From Owenia fusiformis (lineage: Eukaryota; Annelida; Polychaeta; Sabellida; Oweniidae): a stretch of DNA of 64,000 nucleotides. The stretch is from NCBI GenBank assembly GCA_903813345.2, contig CAIIXF020000011.1:26032166-26096165 (forward strand), read 5' to 3'. Positions 39,701 through 46,600 of the stretch are shown in pieces; within the stretch, counting starts at the first letter, position 1, and every line of letters starts with the position of its first letter. The translations under genes were made by a program, and so were the position numbers. The notes below the pieces were generated by a model that was not told where the DNA came from, searched no databases, and saw only the letters and a program-made list of their open reading frames with translations.

Positions 39701-40123
39701 AGTCACTCATCAACCCGTTTGCCTTTTTTTTGTTGTTGCAAAAACCCATACTTTTACAGCGACCTGACAGTGACCTCTATCCATGATCAGAGTAATATCT
39801 TTCAAAATATCTCAAAGTATGCAAAGTCTCCCTTATAAGATAAATAGTTCCTGTAAAATTATATTTCCAGAGATCTAGTTCATCTAAGCTTACATTCAAA
39901 ATTTTGCTTTCAGTTCCAACTCTGAATAAATTGAGGAACCCTGTAAGGACTGTGAATAAATGGTAGTCTACTCTGATTTGCACATCCAAAGCCTAATATC
40001 TTCAAATAGATTCAAAGACAAACGTTTCTTCGATGTTGCATGACATCTTACCTTAGTCTGGACATCAGTTGTGTGTTGCAGACTGTTATCGGGACCGTCT
40101 CCAGAGACTTCATCAGTCTCCAT
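9601..40123 (-). CDS. ZMYM2/3/4-type MYM zinc-finger protein, 23 coding exons, 1983 aa
   Basis: Coding exons in transcript order: 40052-40123, 37849-37966, 36378-37244, 35993-36133, 33418-33963, 32374-32778, 28864-29111, 24266-24449, 23593-23705, 21668-22937, 20777-20886, 20278-20428, 19214-19395, 18599-18734, 18076-18261, 17283-17747, 16628-16753, 15958-16099, 15552-15676, 14926-15024, 13092-13167, 9601-9790 are 22; the single remaining junction set is complete when the first exon is counted with its 5' UTR as exon 1. Lengths sum to 5952 nt with matching phases throughout. Domains: acidic low-complexity N-terminus (1-890), about eight MYM/TRASH zinc fingers (893-1290), a 'LCKPFTMTKAT' block, a VPVPxP proline block, AT-hook-like basic stretch, then the 'YTYGVNAWKHW' C-terminal domain of ZMYM2/3/4. 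Known vertebrate members are nuclear chromatin-associated cofactors; function here is inferred from family. The ATG at 40121-40123 opens the frame. Confidence 0.85.
9851..9984 (+). repeat. Dispersed ~130-bp repeat family, copy in ZMYM-like intron
   Basis: The family reads AACATGCAAAATGTCA at one end, then a CC(A/G)AACACC-rich middle, 'AAGTTGGAGACTATA', and ends 'GGTGGTGACATAAAA'. Six copies occur: 9851-9984, 16895-17020, 19541-19672, 29947-30077, 31765-31910 (all plus) and 50031-50175 (minus). The CACCACC / GGTGGTG ends can pair, so it may be a short inverted-repeat element. Confidence 0.6.
9985..11468. other. ZMYM-like intron 22 sequence upstream of the GPCR gene
   Basis: No coding exon recognised. 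A 43-bp tandem duplication sits at about 11264-11345 (two copies of TGAGCCTCAAAG... then TATATACAAGAGAGCA). The region should contain the GPCR promoter and 5' UTR, but no clear promoter element stood out. Confidence 0.45.
11469..12650 (+). CDS. Class A GPCR, FMRFamide-receptor-like, single exon
   Basis: One uninterrupted frame of 393 codons with seven hydrophobic segments: TM1 about 43-68 (VTN), TM2 77-101 (SIDLGV, Asp2.50), TM3 ending in DRYITIC, TM4 with NIPTFFEY, TM5 with ALPFVIMI, TM6 FFICQCPN in place of CWxP, TM7 NSAINIFIY in place of NPxxY. No cysteine is evident at the top of TM3; a YP-rich stretch (YLYPYIRPLY) is there instead, as in invertebrate FMRFamide-type peptide receptors. NVT near the N-terminus is a glycosylation site and CKCRR after TM7 a likely palmitoylation site. 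It should be a plasma-membrane neuropeptide receptor, but the ligand is unproven. It lies wholly in an intron of the minus-strand ZMYM-like gene. The first ATG of the frame was chosen; Met38 is a possible alternative. Confidence 0.9.
   Translation: MCHKYLFRNVTPPSPEDCLHNHNNSDEVDRLLFQLDAMKTVEFSLLGIGAIIICVFGFVTNIMSLIVLSRKELKSTSFTYLTAICSIDLGVLLVTTFMIGLSTVFAPPTKYGLLLDGTILPYLYPYIRPLYLMFTTASIWLVTALTIDRYITICYALKSSYICTTVKARIIIIFVCVFALLYNIPTFFEYQARTVQVAYVEKGFIIYKLTWFGLQKAFRLCYHSWVYIIAIWALPFVIMIIMNGLLARTVHKARKKSKEMGCIQPRGQDVTIMMVVMVTVFFICQCPNMVCHLLYVLDVEVFHSSEFQKFAAISSLLVLFNSAINIFIYAGFGRKFRTEFMEIFCKCRREMEDTANMATTSENKMLSSGKFPWQKKASDRSTDSTSDLITTKF
12949..12954 (+). terminator. Candidate polyadenylation signal for the GPCR gene
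   Basis: AATAAA about 300 nt after the GPCR stop codon and still within the ZMYM-like intron. Placement is suitable; nothing else supports it. Confidence 0.5.
13092..13167 (-). CDS. ZMYM-like penultimate coding exon
   Basis: A 76-nt exon encoding FFEQCENADNPLRCPVKLYE and the start of YLSKC. It matches the FEQ-EN--NP-RCPVK segment of vertebrate ZMYM2. Acceptor CAG|TCTTTG and donor TG|GTGAGT; phase 1 in, phase 2 out. The following intron, 9791-13091, contains the GPCR gene on the opposite strand. Confidence 0.8.
13437..13970. repeat. MITE-like element with GGGAGCAT inverted ends, about 530 bp
   Basis: Left end TTAGGGAGCATCTCAAAAG and right end CTTTTGAAATGCTCCCTTAA are inverted repeats. Further inside, CCCTCCCTCC and AACTGTG...GAAAT...TAGATAAT blocks occur near both ends in direct orientation. 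No coding sequence. It lies in the intron between ZMYM-like exons 14926-15024 and 13092-13167. Confidence 0.5.
14926..15024 (-). CDS. ZMYM-like exon with nuclear-localisation-type basic cluster
   Basis: Encodes KKRKPAKRKSADYLYYEDD, a basic cluster then an acidic one. The donor GAGT|GTATGT joins in phase 1 to 13092-13167; reading through the donor would end at TGA a few codons later (14909-14911). Human ZMYM2 has a comparable KRKHEDDE segment at this place (from memory). Confidence 0.75.
16895..17020 (+). repeat. Dispersed ~130-bp repeat family, copy 2
   Basis: Same family as 9851-9984: begins CAGGCATTAACATGCAAAATG and ends with TGATGACATAAA. It lies in the intron between ZMYM-like exons 17283-17747 and 16628-16753. 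Confidence 0.55.
17283..17747 (-). CDS. ZMYM-like exon: AT-hook-like basic stretch and start of C-terminal domain
   Basis: Residues about 1577-1731. A Pro/Gln-rich stretch contains the basic GGPGRGRGRGKRQR, which resembles AT-hook or RGG sequence. The conserved C-terminal domain then begins with KYTYGVNAWKHWV and continues with ELNY, FVKEVRKPNGEEYAPDSIY and YLCLG. It continues in 16628-16753 (GIQQYLYESGRIDNLF), 15958-16099 (EEDHLWECKQLGAHSP) and 15552-15676. The domain is shared by ZMYM2/3/4 and QRICH1. Confidence 0.88.
18985..19165. repeat. Short inverted-repeat element next to exon 19214-19395
   Basis: GGCGTAGCCAGGAGGGGGTG at the left and AGCTGGCTACACCCCTGAC at the right are inverted, with a C-tract inside. 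A related phrase (GGCATAGCCAGC, C-tract, CTACACCTATGG) occurs at 1385-1428. Probably a small MITE. Confidence 0.4.
19214..19395 (-). CDS. ZMYM-like exon with VPVPxP proline block
   Basis: Encodes repeated Val-Pro pairs such as IPVPVPIYVPVPMAMY and PIPIPVPVPQFIP. This matches a segment that in vertebrate ZMYM2 lies between the zinc fingers and the C-terminal domain (VPVPIPVPVYIPVPMHMY, from memory), just as the preceding exon 20278-20428 matches with NKSLLCKPFTMTKAT. It is one of the firmest family markers in the window. Phase 1 in, phase 0 out. Confidence 0.85.
19541..19672 (+). repeat. Dispersed ~130-bp repeat family, copy 3
   Basis: Begins GATGCATTAACATGCAAATG and ends CTTCTGGTGTTGACA. Same family as 9851-9984; intronic in the ZMYM-like gene. 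Confidence 0.5.
21253..21633 (-). CDS. Alternative terminal exon with AT-hook (ZMYM-like short isoform)
   Basis: An open frame of 126 codons starts right after a good acceptor (TTTCAG|GCG) and ends with TAA at 21253-21255. It encodes a basic RRKSQRG segment, an acidic block (DDPDEF, NEDLDDEDY) and an AT-hook KRKRGRPPL, then a basic tail. It does not fit the phase of the main exon 10 donor (CAG|GTAAAG gives an early stop), but it is in frame if the second donor 5 nt downstream (AAA|GTAAAC) is used. This suggests a shorter isoform ending in an AT-hook instead of the C-terminal domain. No strong AATAAA follows; an ATTAAA lies about 250 nt on. Confidence 0.55.
   Translation of the reverse strand, partial: APCECPPSSNQLQGETSPARPPSPQLLMSLALEPRRKSQRGHKNMLNYLDDPDEFVDSNEDLDDEDYSPGDVYKPEKMLSTGKRKRGRPPLSNTVAAQLAEHRGRQRKSFRHRKLSAKGLIRVQMK
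21668..22937 (-). CDS. ZMYM-like exon 10: seven MYM-type zinc fingers
   Basis: This 1270-nt exon continues the finger begun in 23593-23705 (CIVCSK) and encodes a run of Cys-rich modules: CFFC, CAFC, CTFC, CAVC, CAMC, CAWC and CDKC, each followed 20-35 residues later by an FCxxxC or similar pair. That is the MYM/TRASH pattern. With the split first finger there are about eight. After the fingers comes a Thr/Pro-rich linker ending in TSKRLQKQPG. Two donors five nt apart, CAG|GTAAAG and AAA|GTAAAC, lie at the 3' end; the first has the phase required by 20777-20886. Confidence 0.85.
24477..28755. mobile_element. 4.28-kb fold-back element filling ZMYM-like intron 7
   Basis: The ends are inverted repeats starting GTATAGTAGGAACAAGGGG, flanked by TA on each side (24475-24476 and 28756-28757). 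Each arm is about 1.4 kb, closely matched to the other, and holds two diverged tandem units of about 370 bp (each beginning near CATCTTACCTTGG). Inside, arrays of a short unit built on 'GGCCCCCAGAAGCTATA' run in one direction at 25930-26865 and in the opposite direction at 26866-27290. No transposase was recognised. Most of the 4.41-kb intron is this element. Confidence 0.75.
25930..27290. repeat. Inverted satellite arrays at the centre of the fold-back element
   Basis: Units of roughly 25-35 bp (variants of GGCCCCCAGAAGCTATAC plus TGGTGGCC) repeat in tandem. The array flips orientation at about 26866, giving a left array of about 935 bp and a right one of about 425 bp. Frames through it give Pro/Tyr-rich open stretches, but these follow from the repeat and are not genes. 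Confidence 0.75.
29255..29740 (+). repeat. Low-complexity tandem repeat in intron 6
   Basis: A 34-36-bp phrase (TATTTGGACATTTGGTATGG) repeats about three times within a region rich in TGGTATGG, between two GGGTTCA phrases. It is intronic in the ZMYM-like gene. Confidence 0.45.
29947..30077 (+). repeat. Dispersed ~130-bp repeat family, copy 4
   Basis: Begins CAAGACATTAACGTG and ends CACTTCTAGTGACATAAAA. More diverged than the other copies. Confidence 0.45.
30478..31664. mobile_element. Tandem-repeat-bearing element, copy 1 (intron 6)
   Basis: Starts with CCAGAACAACGGCAACGCC and ends with ACTTCGTTCGATGGGATA. Inverted CCCATCGAAC / GTTCGATGGG lie near the ends. The interior has about three units of about 150 bp containing 'AAAATGGCGGCCATTTTTCA' and 'AACAAAATCGCTCCACTAC', then a GGAC-type run. 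A second, longer copy is at 34382-35982. A separate 154-bp hAT-like element is inserted at 31003-31156. Confidence 0.6.
31003..31156. mobile_element. hAT-type MITE nested in the tandem-repeat element
   Basis: Exact 8-bp target duplications AATGGCCT flank it (30995-31002 and 31157-31164). The ends are imperfect inverted repeats, CAGTGTATGCC and GGCGTGCCCTG. An 8-bp duplication and CAGTG-type ends are hallmarks of hAT elements. At 154 bp it is non-autonomous. Confidence 0.7.
31765..31910 (+). repeat. Dispersed ~130-bp repeat family, copy 5
   Basis: Begins AACAAGGAATTAACATGC and ends GTTCTGGTGGTGACATAAAA, with an enlarged middle. It follows the tandem-repeat element directly, separated by three copies of a 'CATTGGGTGACTCAGTAAAA' phrase. 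Confidence 0.5.
34382..35982. mobile_element. Tandem-repeat-bearing element, copy 2 (intron 4)
   Basis: Same family and ends as 30478-31664, but with about seven units of about 150 bp, each with paired AAAATGGCGGCCATTTT blocks, then a GGAC-type run of about 65 bp. The right end stops about 10 nt short of the exon 35993-36133 donor. The palindromic GGCGGCC blocks could pair in RNA. Confidence 0.65.
35993..36133 (-). CDS. ZMYM-like coding exon 4, donor beside a repeat element
   Basis: The exon encodes an acidic segment (for example 'EDEETPMDTSSP' and 'EQDIEEDMEIGS'). It is phase 1 at both ends, which fixes the donor as GATG|GTACAG. That donor lacks the usual G at +5. A dispersed tandem-repeat element begins about 10 nt into the intron, so failure to splice would extend the frame into the repeat and add a SVRP-rich tail before a stop. 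Confidence 0.7.
36378..37244 (-). CDS. ZMYM-like coding exon 3: ELNEESNQ-type octapeptide array
   Basis: This 867-nt exon is phase 1 at both ends. Most of it encodes about two dozen tandem eight-residue units of the form ELNEESNQ with variants such as EPKEESNQ, ELSEESNQ and ELTEESNQ, underlain by a 24-bp DNA minisatellite. The product is acidic, Asn/Gln-rich and almost certainly disordered. The array is in the part of the protein that is not conserved in vertebrate ZMYM2/3/4. Because the unit is a multiple of three, copy number can change without breaking the frame. Confidence 0.8.
38720..39634. mobile_element. hAT-type element in ZMYM-like intron 1, 915 bp
   Basis: Flanked by exact 8-bp duplications CTATTTAG (38712-38719 and 39635-39642). 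Inverted ends TAGTGTTGTCACGATG and CGCGACAACTA match the TAGTGTTGTC-type ends of many animal hAT elements. No transposase was recognised. Two hairpins lie inside: one at about 39166-39303 (TTATGTAC...GTACATAAC) and one at about 39309-39605 (ATCCTATACCAAGTAGAG and its inverse), apparently later insertions. Confidence 0.7.
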
Positions 40124-40664
40124 GATGTTTGCAGGTTGAGGTTCACTTTTCAAATGACCCACCAAAAGTTGCTTTCGAATCGTTGACTTCCGCTTCTTGT
40201 AGGAAGAAAAGAATGTGTGATTTTGTTCAAAGATTACTTTTGCTGATGCAGTGCATAGCTTCAATATTGCAAAATTAAAGATAATCGCCCATATCTTTCC
40301 CCATAAAGTGGTTTTATGCAAATCCCAATCACAATGAGCCTCGTTCTGAAAAAGTGGCCGCTATGTATCTGCCCTTTTAGACTATTCTTTATTTAGCTAT
40401 TTATAAGTGAAATCAATAAATGATGTTTTTCTTATTAACAATTTTTGAATGATATATGTATATTGATAGCAATGGGTCCAGTGAAAGAACTTCGTTTGCA
40501 CGTACGTGATGTCGTTTTGATGTTTTGTACGTCGTGAGTTTCCGCCACATGTGATCAAGCCGCCATATTGAATTAAAAATCGGAGAGAAAGGAAGCGCAC
40601 TCGTAAAGACATTTTCCACCCTTTACACTCCTCTCTCCACTATCAGACATCATAAACACACACC
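40124..40664. promoter_or_regulatory. Head-to-head promoter region of the ZMYM-like and DBHS genes
   Basis: The two start codons are 541 bp apart and point away from each other, so this interval should hold both 5' UTRs and both promoters. On the DBHS side is CCGCCATATTG (about 40560), which matches the YY1 core CCGCCAT; on the ZMYM side is GCGGAAG, an ETS-type core. No TATA box is obvious for either gene. Transcription starts are not determined. Confidence 0.55.
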
Positions 40665-43600
40665 ATGGTCGGACAAGCTGTACGAAAGAGTGCTGCAGCT
40701 GATTTTGAGGTGAAGAAGGAGAATGAGCGACGTAGCATTGGAAGCAATGGTAAAAATGACCGAGACACAAATCCTTCCCCACGCGATGAAAATAAAACTG
40801 GCCGAAATGACCGTCCATCTGACAATAGACGAGACGATAGAAACAGGGATACACAGAAAGACAGACGAGACGATAGGGACCGTGATAATAGGCGAGATAG
40901 GGACAGAACTTCAACTACAAAAGAAGACACAAATTCCAAAACAGAAACAAAGGAAGGTGAAAAAGTTGAGAAAAAGTTCACTGGAAGATGTAGGTTATTT
41001 GTGGGGAATCTTACTTCAGATATAACTGAACGTGAATTCAGAGATCTCTTCAAACCGTTCGGTGAATGCTCGGAACCTTATCTCAATCAAGCAAGGGGTT
41101 TTGGTTTCATCAAACTGGTAAGCATGAAAATATCTCCCTCTTGTTCGACTGATCATCCTGTTGTTTCAGTAATATCCTATCACTAAAAACCATCTAATTA
41201 TATGTAAAACACTTTTATCTATTTCCCTTTGTGAAAACTCTCTCAGAATCAAATATGCATGTGTGCAAAATACAGATTCACAAATGTAGGAATGTTGTAT
41301 AATTCTATAATTTTTAGGATACCCGACAACATGCTGAAGCTGCAAAACATGCCCTCGATGGAACAGCCCGGAAACTTAAAATCCTCAGAGTAAGATTCGC
41401 AACACATGGAGCAGCACTAAAAGTAAAAAATCTATCACAATGCGTATCAAATGAACTCTTAGAGAAAGCTTTCTCCCAGTTTGGAGAAGTGGAAAGAGCT
41501 ATTGTAATTGTTGATGACCGAGGTAGATCTACGGGTGAAGGAATTGTGGAGTTTGCCAGGAAACCAGGTGCATCTCAGGCTTTGAGTAGAATCAGTGAAG
41601 GAGTCTTCTTGCTCACAACGTAAGTTTACTGCCCAATTCTTCCAAACAATTTTGAAAAATCCGTGCATTTTAACCAAGATGTAACCAATCTGTGTCAGAA
41701 TGAAATATAGTACAAAAAAACTTATAGCCATATGCTAGAAAAAGAATTCAATGATGAGACGGAATTACCGTTTGAGGTTTACTATGAAACCAAACGCGGC
41801 ACTTTCTGAGAATGCATTCCGATTGATTATTCTATTCTTTGAAACAACATTCCCACATTTAATAAACCAATTTTGTATTTCAAATTTCAGTTCGCCCAGG
41901 CCTGTGGTTGTTGAGCCTCTGGAACAGAAGGATGAAGAAGATGGTTTACCAGAGAGATACATGCAGAAAAACCAGAATTTCCAAAAGTATGTTTACATGG
42001 CTTTATTAAAAAATCCCATTTTCAAAATCTCAAACACAAAGTTGAATTCAGTGATGAGACGGAATTACCGTTTGAGGTTAACTATGAAACCAAACGCGGC
42101 ACTTTCTGAGAATTCCATTTTTGATCACATTTATCAAAGAAATCTGAAATGAACATTTTTCTGCTTGTTATAAGAAGTGACATGCATTTAGTCTTGTTGA
42201 ACAAGTGCTTTGATATTTTTAAAATATTATATTTTTTGTTGTCCAGCTCTTCTCATTTCAATGGCAAATTAGCAATTAGAAACATGTTATAGTAACATTA
42301 TTATTTGAAATCAGTAGGTGACTAATCTTGCCTGCTGTATTATTTCTTGATAGTTTAATATTGATTCGTTGAGAGGATGTTATCTCTTTATTTGATCAAA
42401 ATAAGTTAAATGAATGTTTTAAAAATATATCTTATAAACCATATAAATGCTGTCAAAATTAGGAGTGATAAAGTGAGGTATTTAGACATCACTCTTGCTT
42501 CCCAGGTCATTTCATGTGTTATTTATTATTAAGAATAAGTTATTGTATAAGTTAGTGCATTTGCATATCATGATCTTACATTATAATGATTTATAGTGGT
42601 TTTAACTTTACAATCTTAACTAAAAGTATTACCCAAGAGGCTATTACCTATACTTAGTCCACTTCTTGTTCTATTTGCGACATAAACAGATGTCATTCTG
42701 AGTATTCAAGAAGTTTTGACTTATTTTAGAGAGCGAGAAGAACCCCCTCGGTTTGCATCTATTGGATCATTTGAGTTTGAGTTTGCCCAGAGATGGAAGC
42801 AGCTCCATGTGATGAAGAAAGAACAGGAAGAGAACCTTCAGAAACAGGTCAACGAGGCCATTGAGAAACTAGAGATGGACATGGAGAATGCTATTCATGA
42901 ACAGAAAGCACATCTATTGAGACAAGGTGAGTTTGTTATAAAATAATTTGCAGTACTATTGTGTAGTAATGTGTAATTTAAAGTTTTGAAGATAAGCATA
43001 TTAAGTAGGACTAAGACCATACGTTTTAGAGGTTTGAAATTGATTTCTGTGGTTTTGTAACTTTAAAACGTACATGCAGACAAACACCATCCAAGTGAAT
43101 AAAGTTTACTTTTTACGAGATGTAATAAGTGATGCACATGAAAATGGATTCAATGATGAGACGGAATTACCGTTTGAGGTTAACTATGAAACCAAACGCG
43201 GCACTTTCTGAGAATTCCACACGATTCTATCAAATACTTTATTGAGAATTATGAACTTTTTGATCTAGTATTAACATTGTGTTTTTCTAGATCTGATGAG
43301 AAGACAGGAAGAGCTTCGTCGTTTGGAAGAGATGCGTCAAGAACAACAAATGAGACGTCAAAATGATGAGTTACGACGCAATGAAGAACGTAGACGCCAA
43401 GAAGAAATGATGCGACAGCAACAGGAAGAGATGCGCCAGCGCAGAGGTGGAAATATGGATTCCATGGGTATGGGCATGGGAGGAGGAATGAATATGAGAG
43501 GAGGGTAGGTGCAAACTATTTGTATCATATTCCACTATGCTTATCTCAATTTGTAGTCTTTCATCAATCTTACACTGAAATCTGGAAGAGAATCGAGGAA

Positions 43601-46600
43601 GGGAATTGCTTTTGGGACTTATATAGTTCTTATATCCATAATCCTTCCACTTCCAATGTTTTACTTTAATGTTAAGATTATCAGAATTTGTGCTTATCAA
43701 AAATATTATCTATTCCCCCAGAAATAATCGTCAACGTGAGGAAGAAATGTTGCGCCAACAGCAAGAGGAGATTATGCATCGTCGCCAAATGGAGATGGGT
43801 GGTGGTAACAATATGGGTGGCAACAGACAAGATGACATCATGATGCAGGTAGGAAGAAGATCAAATATGGAGGTAACCATGACAACACAAGACAACAGAA
43901 GTAGAATAAGAAAAACACTAAGTGTAACATGGAAAAAGTACAAGGATATAGTGTAGCATAATATTGTGGATTGACATTTTCTTCAAGTGTACCTAAAAAT
44001 AGATTTGTTGAAGAATTATCAGTTTATTTTAGATTGCAAATACCTTGGCGACCAATAAGGATCAATTGGTAATTCCTAGTTAAGTTTTTCAACTATTTGT
44101 GTTTAAGGTGTTAGCTGTGCTCAATGTTTTACTGTTACTACTGCTTTATAAATGTTTGTCTTGCTTCAAATCTGGTCTCATGTCTCTGTTTTGATAGGGA
44201 GAAGTAACTTCAGAACTTGATATATGAACACAAATTAACATGTGTATTTGAAAAGATTGCAAAATATTTCATATTGATAATAGAAAGCTTCATACATCAT
44301 TGAACTTTCCTTGCTTCAAGTAGTAACTCTTTGAAATCTGTAATGTTTTGCTAAGGATTGAGCATAGACTGAATGATGACCTGAGACAGGCAAATTGTGG
44401 CAATCATGTTCGAAGCATTTAGTGTGAATTTTTGGGGAACCAATTTTTTTCAATGAAATTTGTTTGTATTTTTAATAAATCTGTTTTGTTTGAATAAGGG
44501 CGCTTGGGTGGATGGTCTAGCAATTCAGTATATGTGTAGAGACTTTGGAGACAACCCCTTACAAGTTGTATGTTTGCTATGTGTTCCAGCAAGAAAAAGC
44601 CATGCGAGAGATGCAGGGAGGTCGCGGTGGAGGTCGGGGTGGTGGTGGAGCACCCCCCATGCAGCCACCTCCCCAACCCCCAGCCTCACTTAGGGGTGGA
44701 GTACAGGTAAGTGGCGAAATTTGTTTGTTTTTTTGTTTTTTTTGGAGAATGATGTATATTGTGTTTTTTTGGAGAATGATGTATATTGAAAAAGTATCAA
44801 TACAGATAATTGTTAGACACTAAATAAACAAATTGATTTTTTTTTTTATCAGCACTGGTAATCAATACAGGCTTGTTTCGATTTACTCTAAATTAATTTA
44901 CATATATGTGCTGTATAGATTGAACAATAATATTTTGGTACAAACCATATATCATTTTATTCTTTACAGGGAGCTGGTGGGATGCAAGGTGGCCAACAAG
45001 GTTATGGCGGAGGAATGGGAAGTCAAGGCCAGATGGGCATGATGGGAGGTGGCGGAAGCCAACAGTCAGGGAGCAGTGGAAACGTAAGTGACAATGTATT
45101 TCTTTCAGGTAGTTGCTTACAAACTCAGATTCAACAGATGACTAGTTGGAAGCAATGGGGATTTCACTAGAAGTGGGCAACACACATTGTTTTCTTGGAT
45201 GTTTTGCCAATCTGGCCCGAATTTTGCAATTTTAAATGATAATTTCCAAGAATTTTCCCCATCTTTGTTTTCATTCTTTGTTGCCGAAATTATACTGAAA
45301 ACCCAAAGTCAATCTTATTATGTAGCATCTGTTTATTTCATTCTTTATGGTATACCAAGTAAACTTAAAATTTCAAATGTTGAATCTGAATTTGCAAGGC
45401 ATATGTAAACCTAATATTATGTTAATGATGGAGATACTTTTATTTCAGGAACATAGCAATTACTGAGTGTAACATGCATAGTTGTCTTGTCCAATTGGAC
45501 CATAATGATTCGTAAAATATGAAAATCATATTTACTTATCACAGAGAAGTTGATTATTGATGGGTCAATATCATATGATGAAGGATTTAAATGACTAAGC
45601 ATAGCTATTAGGAAAACATTGTCCTACTCCTAGATATTTTGTTTTTAATGCACTAGAATATACGGGTTTATAAATATAAGTATTAAGTTGAGTTTAAAAT
45701 TGATCTACATTAAATTTATTTTGCTCTGCTCATTCTGTTAGCTACCAACAGGATTCTAATCTATAAAGGTATATACTGAAAAACATGCTTATTTGCACAC
45801 ATGAAAATATATGTCTAATAATAGGTATACACACACTATACTGAGTGAAAGAGGAACCTGATTCAATCTGTTATTGGTATCACTGATTGTCCACACACAT
45901 ATATAATGTTTTCACATATGAAATGAATAAATCTCATAGGATTTCATCTACCATTTTCTGCTGATAGAATACTGATTTAAGATCAGTTTTAGTAACCTTT
46001 TGAGGAGTGCAATAAATATGATTTTCATAATGATTAAAGAATAAAAAACTTAGTTTGTAAGTACACTTGAAAATGTGATGATTGATATGATTAAACTGAT
46101 TCAAACTGATATCTGTGGGGTTATATGAGTAATCCTCATAAGACTATTATTACCTGTATTATAAAACTTACAGATGGATTCTGTGTTTGAACTGATTTTC
46201 AACTTATTTCTAGTAAAATGTGATGGAGGGGGTGACTTGGAACATATCGTGTATGCCATCACTAACTGGTCAATGTTAAATTAAACAATAGTACACTTTT
46301 AGTGCTAGGAGAATTTGGTCATTACCAAAAAACAACAGGAAATTGTGTATTTAGTTAGACTTTGAAAACTTACACCACCATGGTTCACTATTTATCTGGT
46401 TCACTATTTATCGCACCCATGGGTGCTATATTGTGATCAGTTTGTCGGTGGGTGGGTGGTCTGCTGGGTGCGAAGATGGGCGTCCCGATAAACCTTGTCT
46501 ACAGGTTTCCATCCAAACTGTTTTCAGGGATGTTTCTACCTACAAAAGTATAGAACTGATTAGTTTTTGGGCTGTCAGGGTAAATGTCAAGGTGGCCATT

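Noticed and set aside
41751-42152. Open frames containing a repeated RRNYRLR...[10 protein letters not shown] peptide as a protein repeat family
   Set aside because: The repeated sequence has C and D boxes, closing stems and an 18S guide and lies in introns, so the peptide is an accidental translation of the snoRNA.
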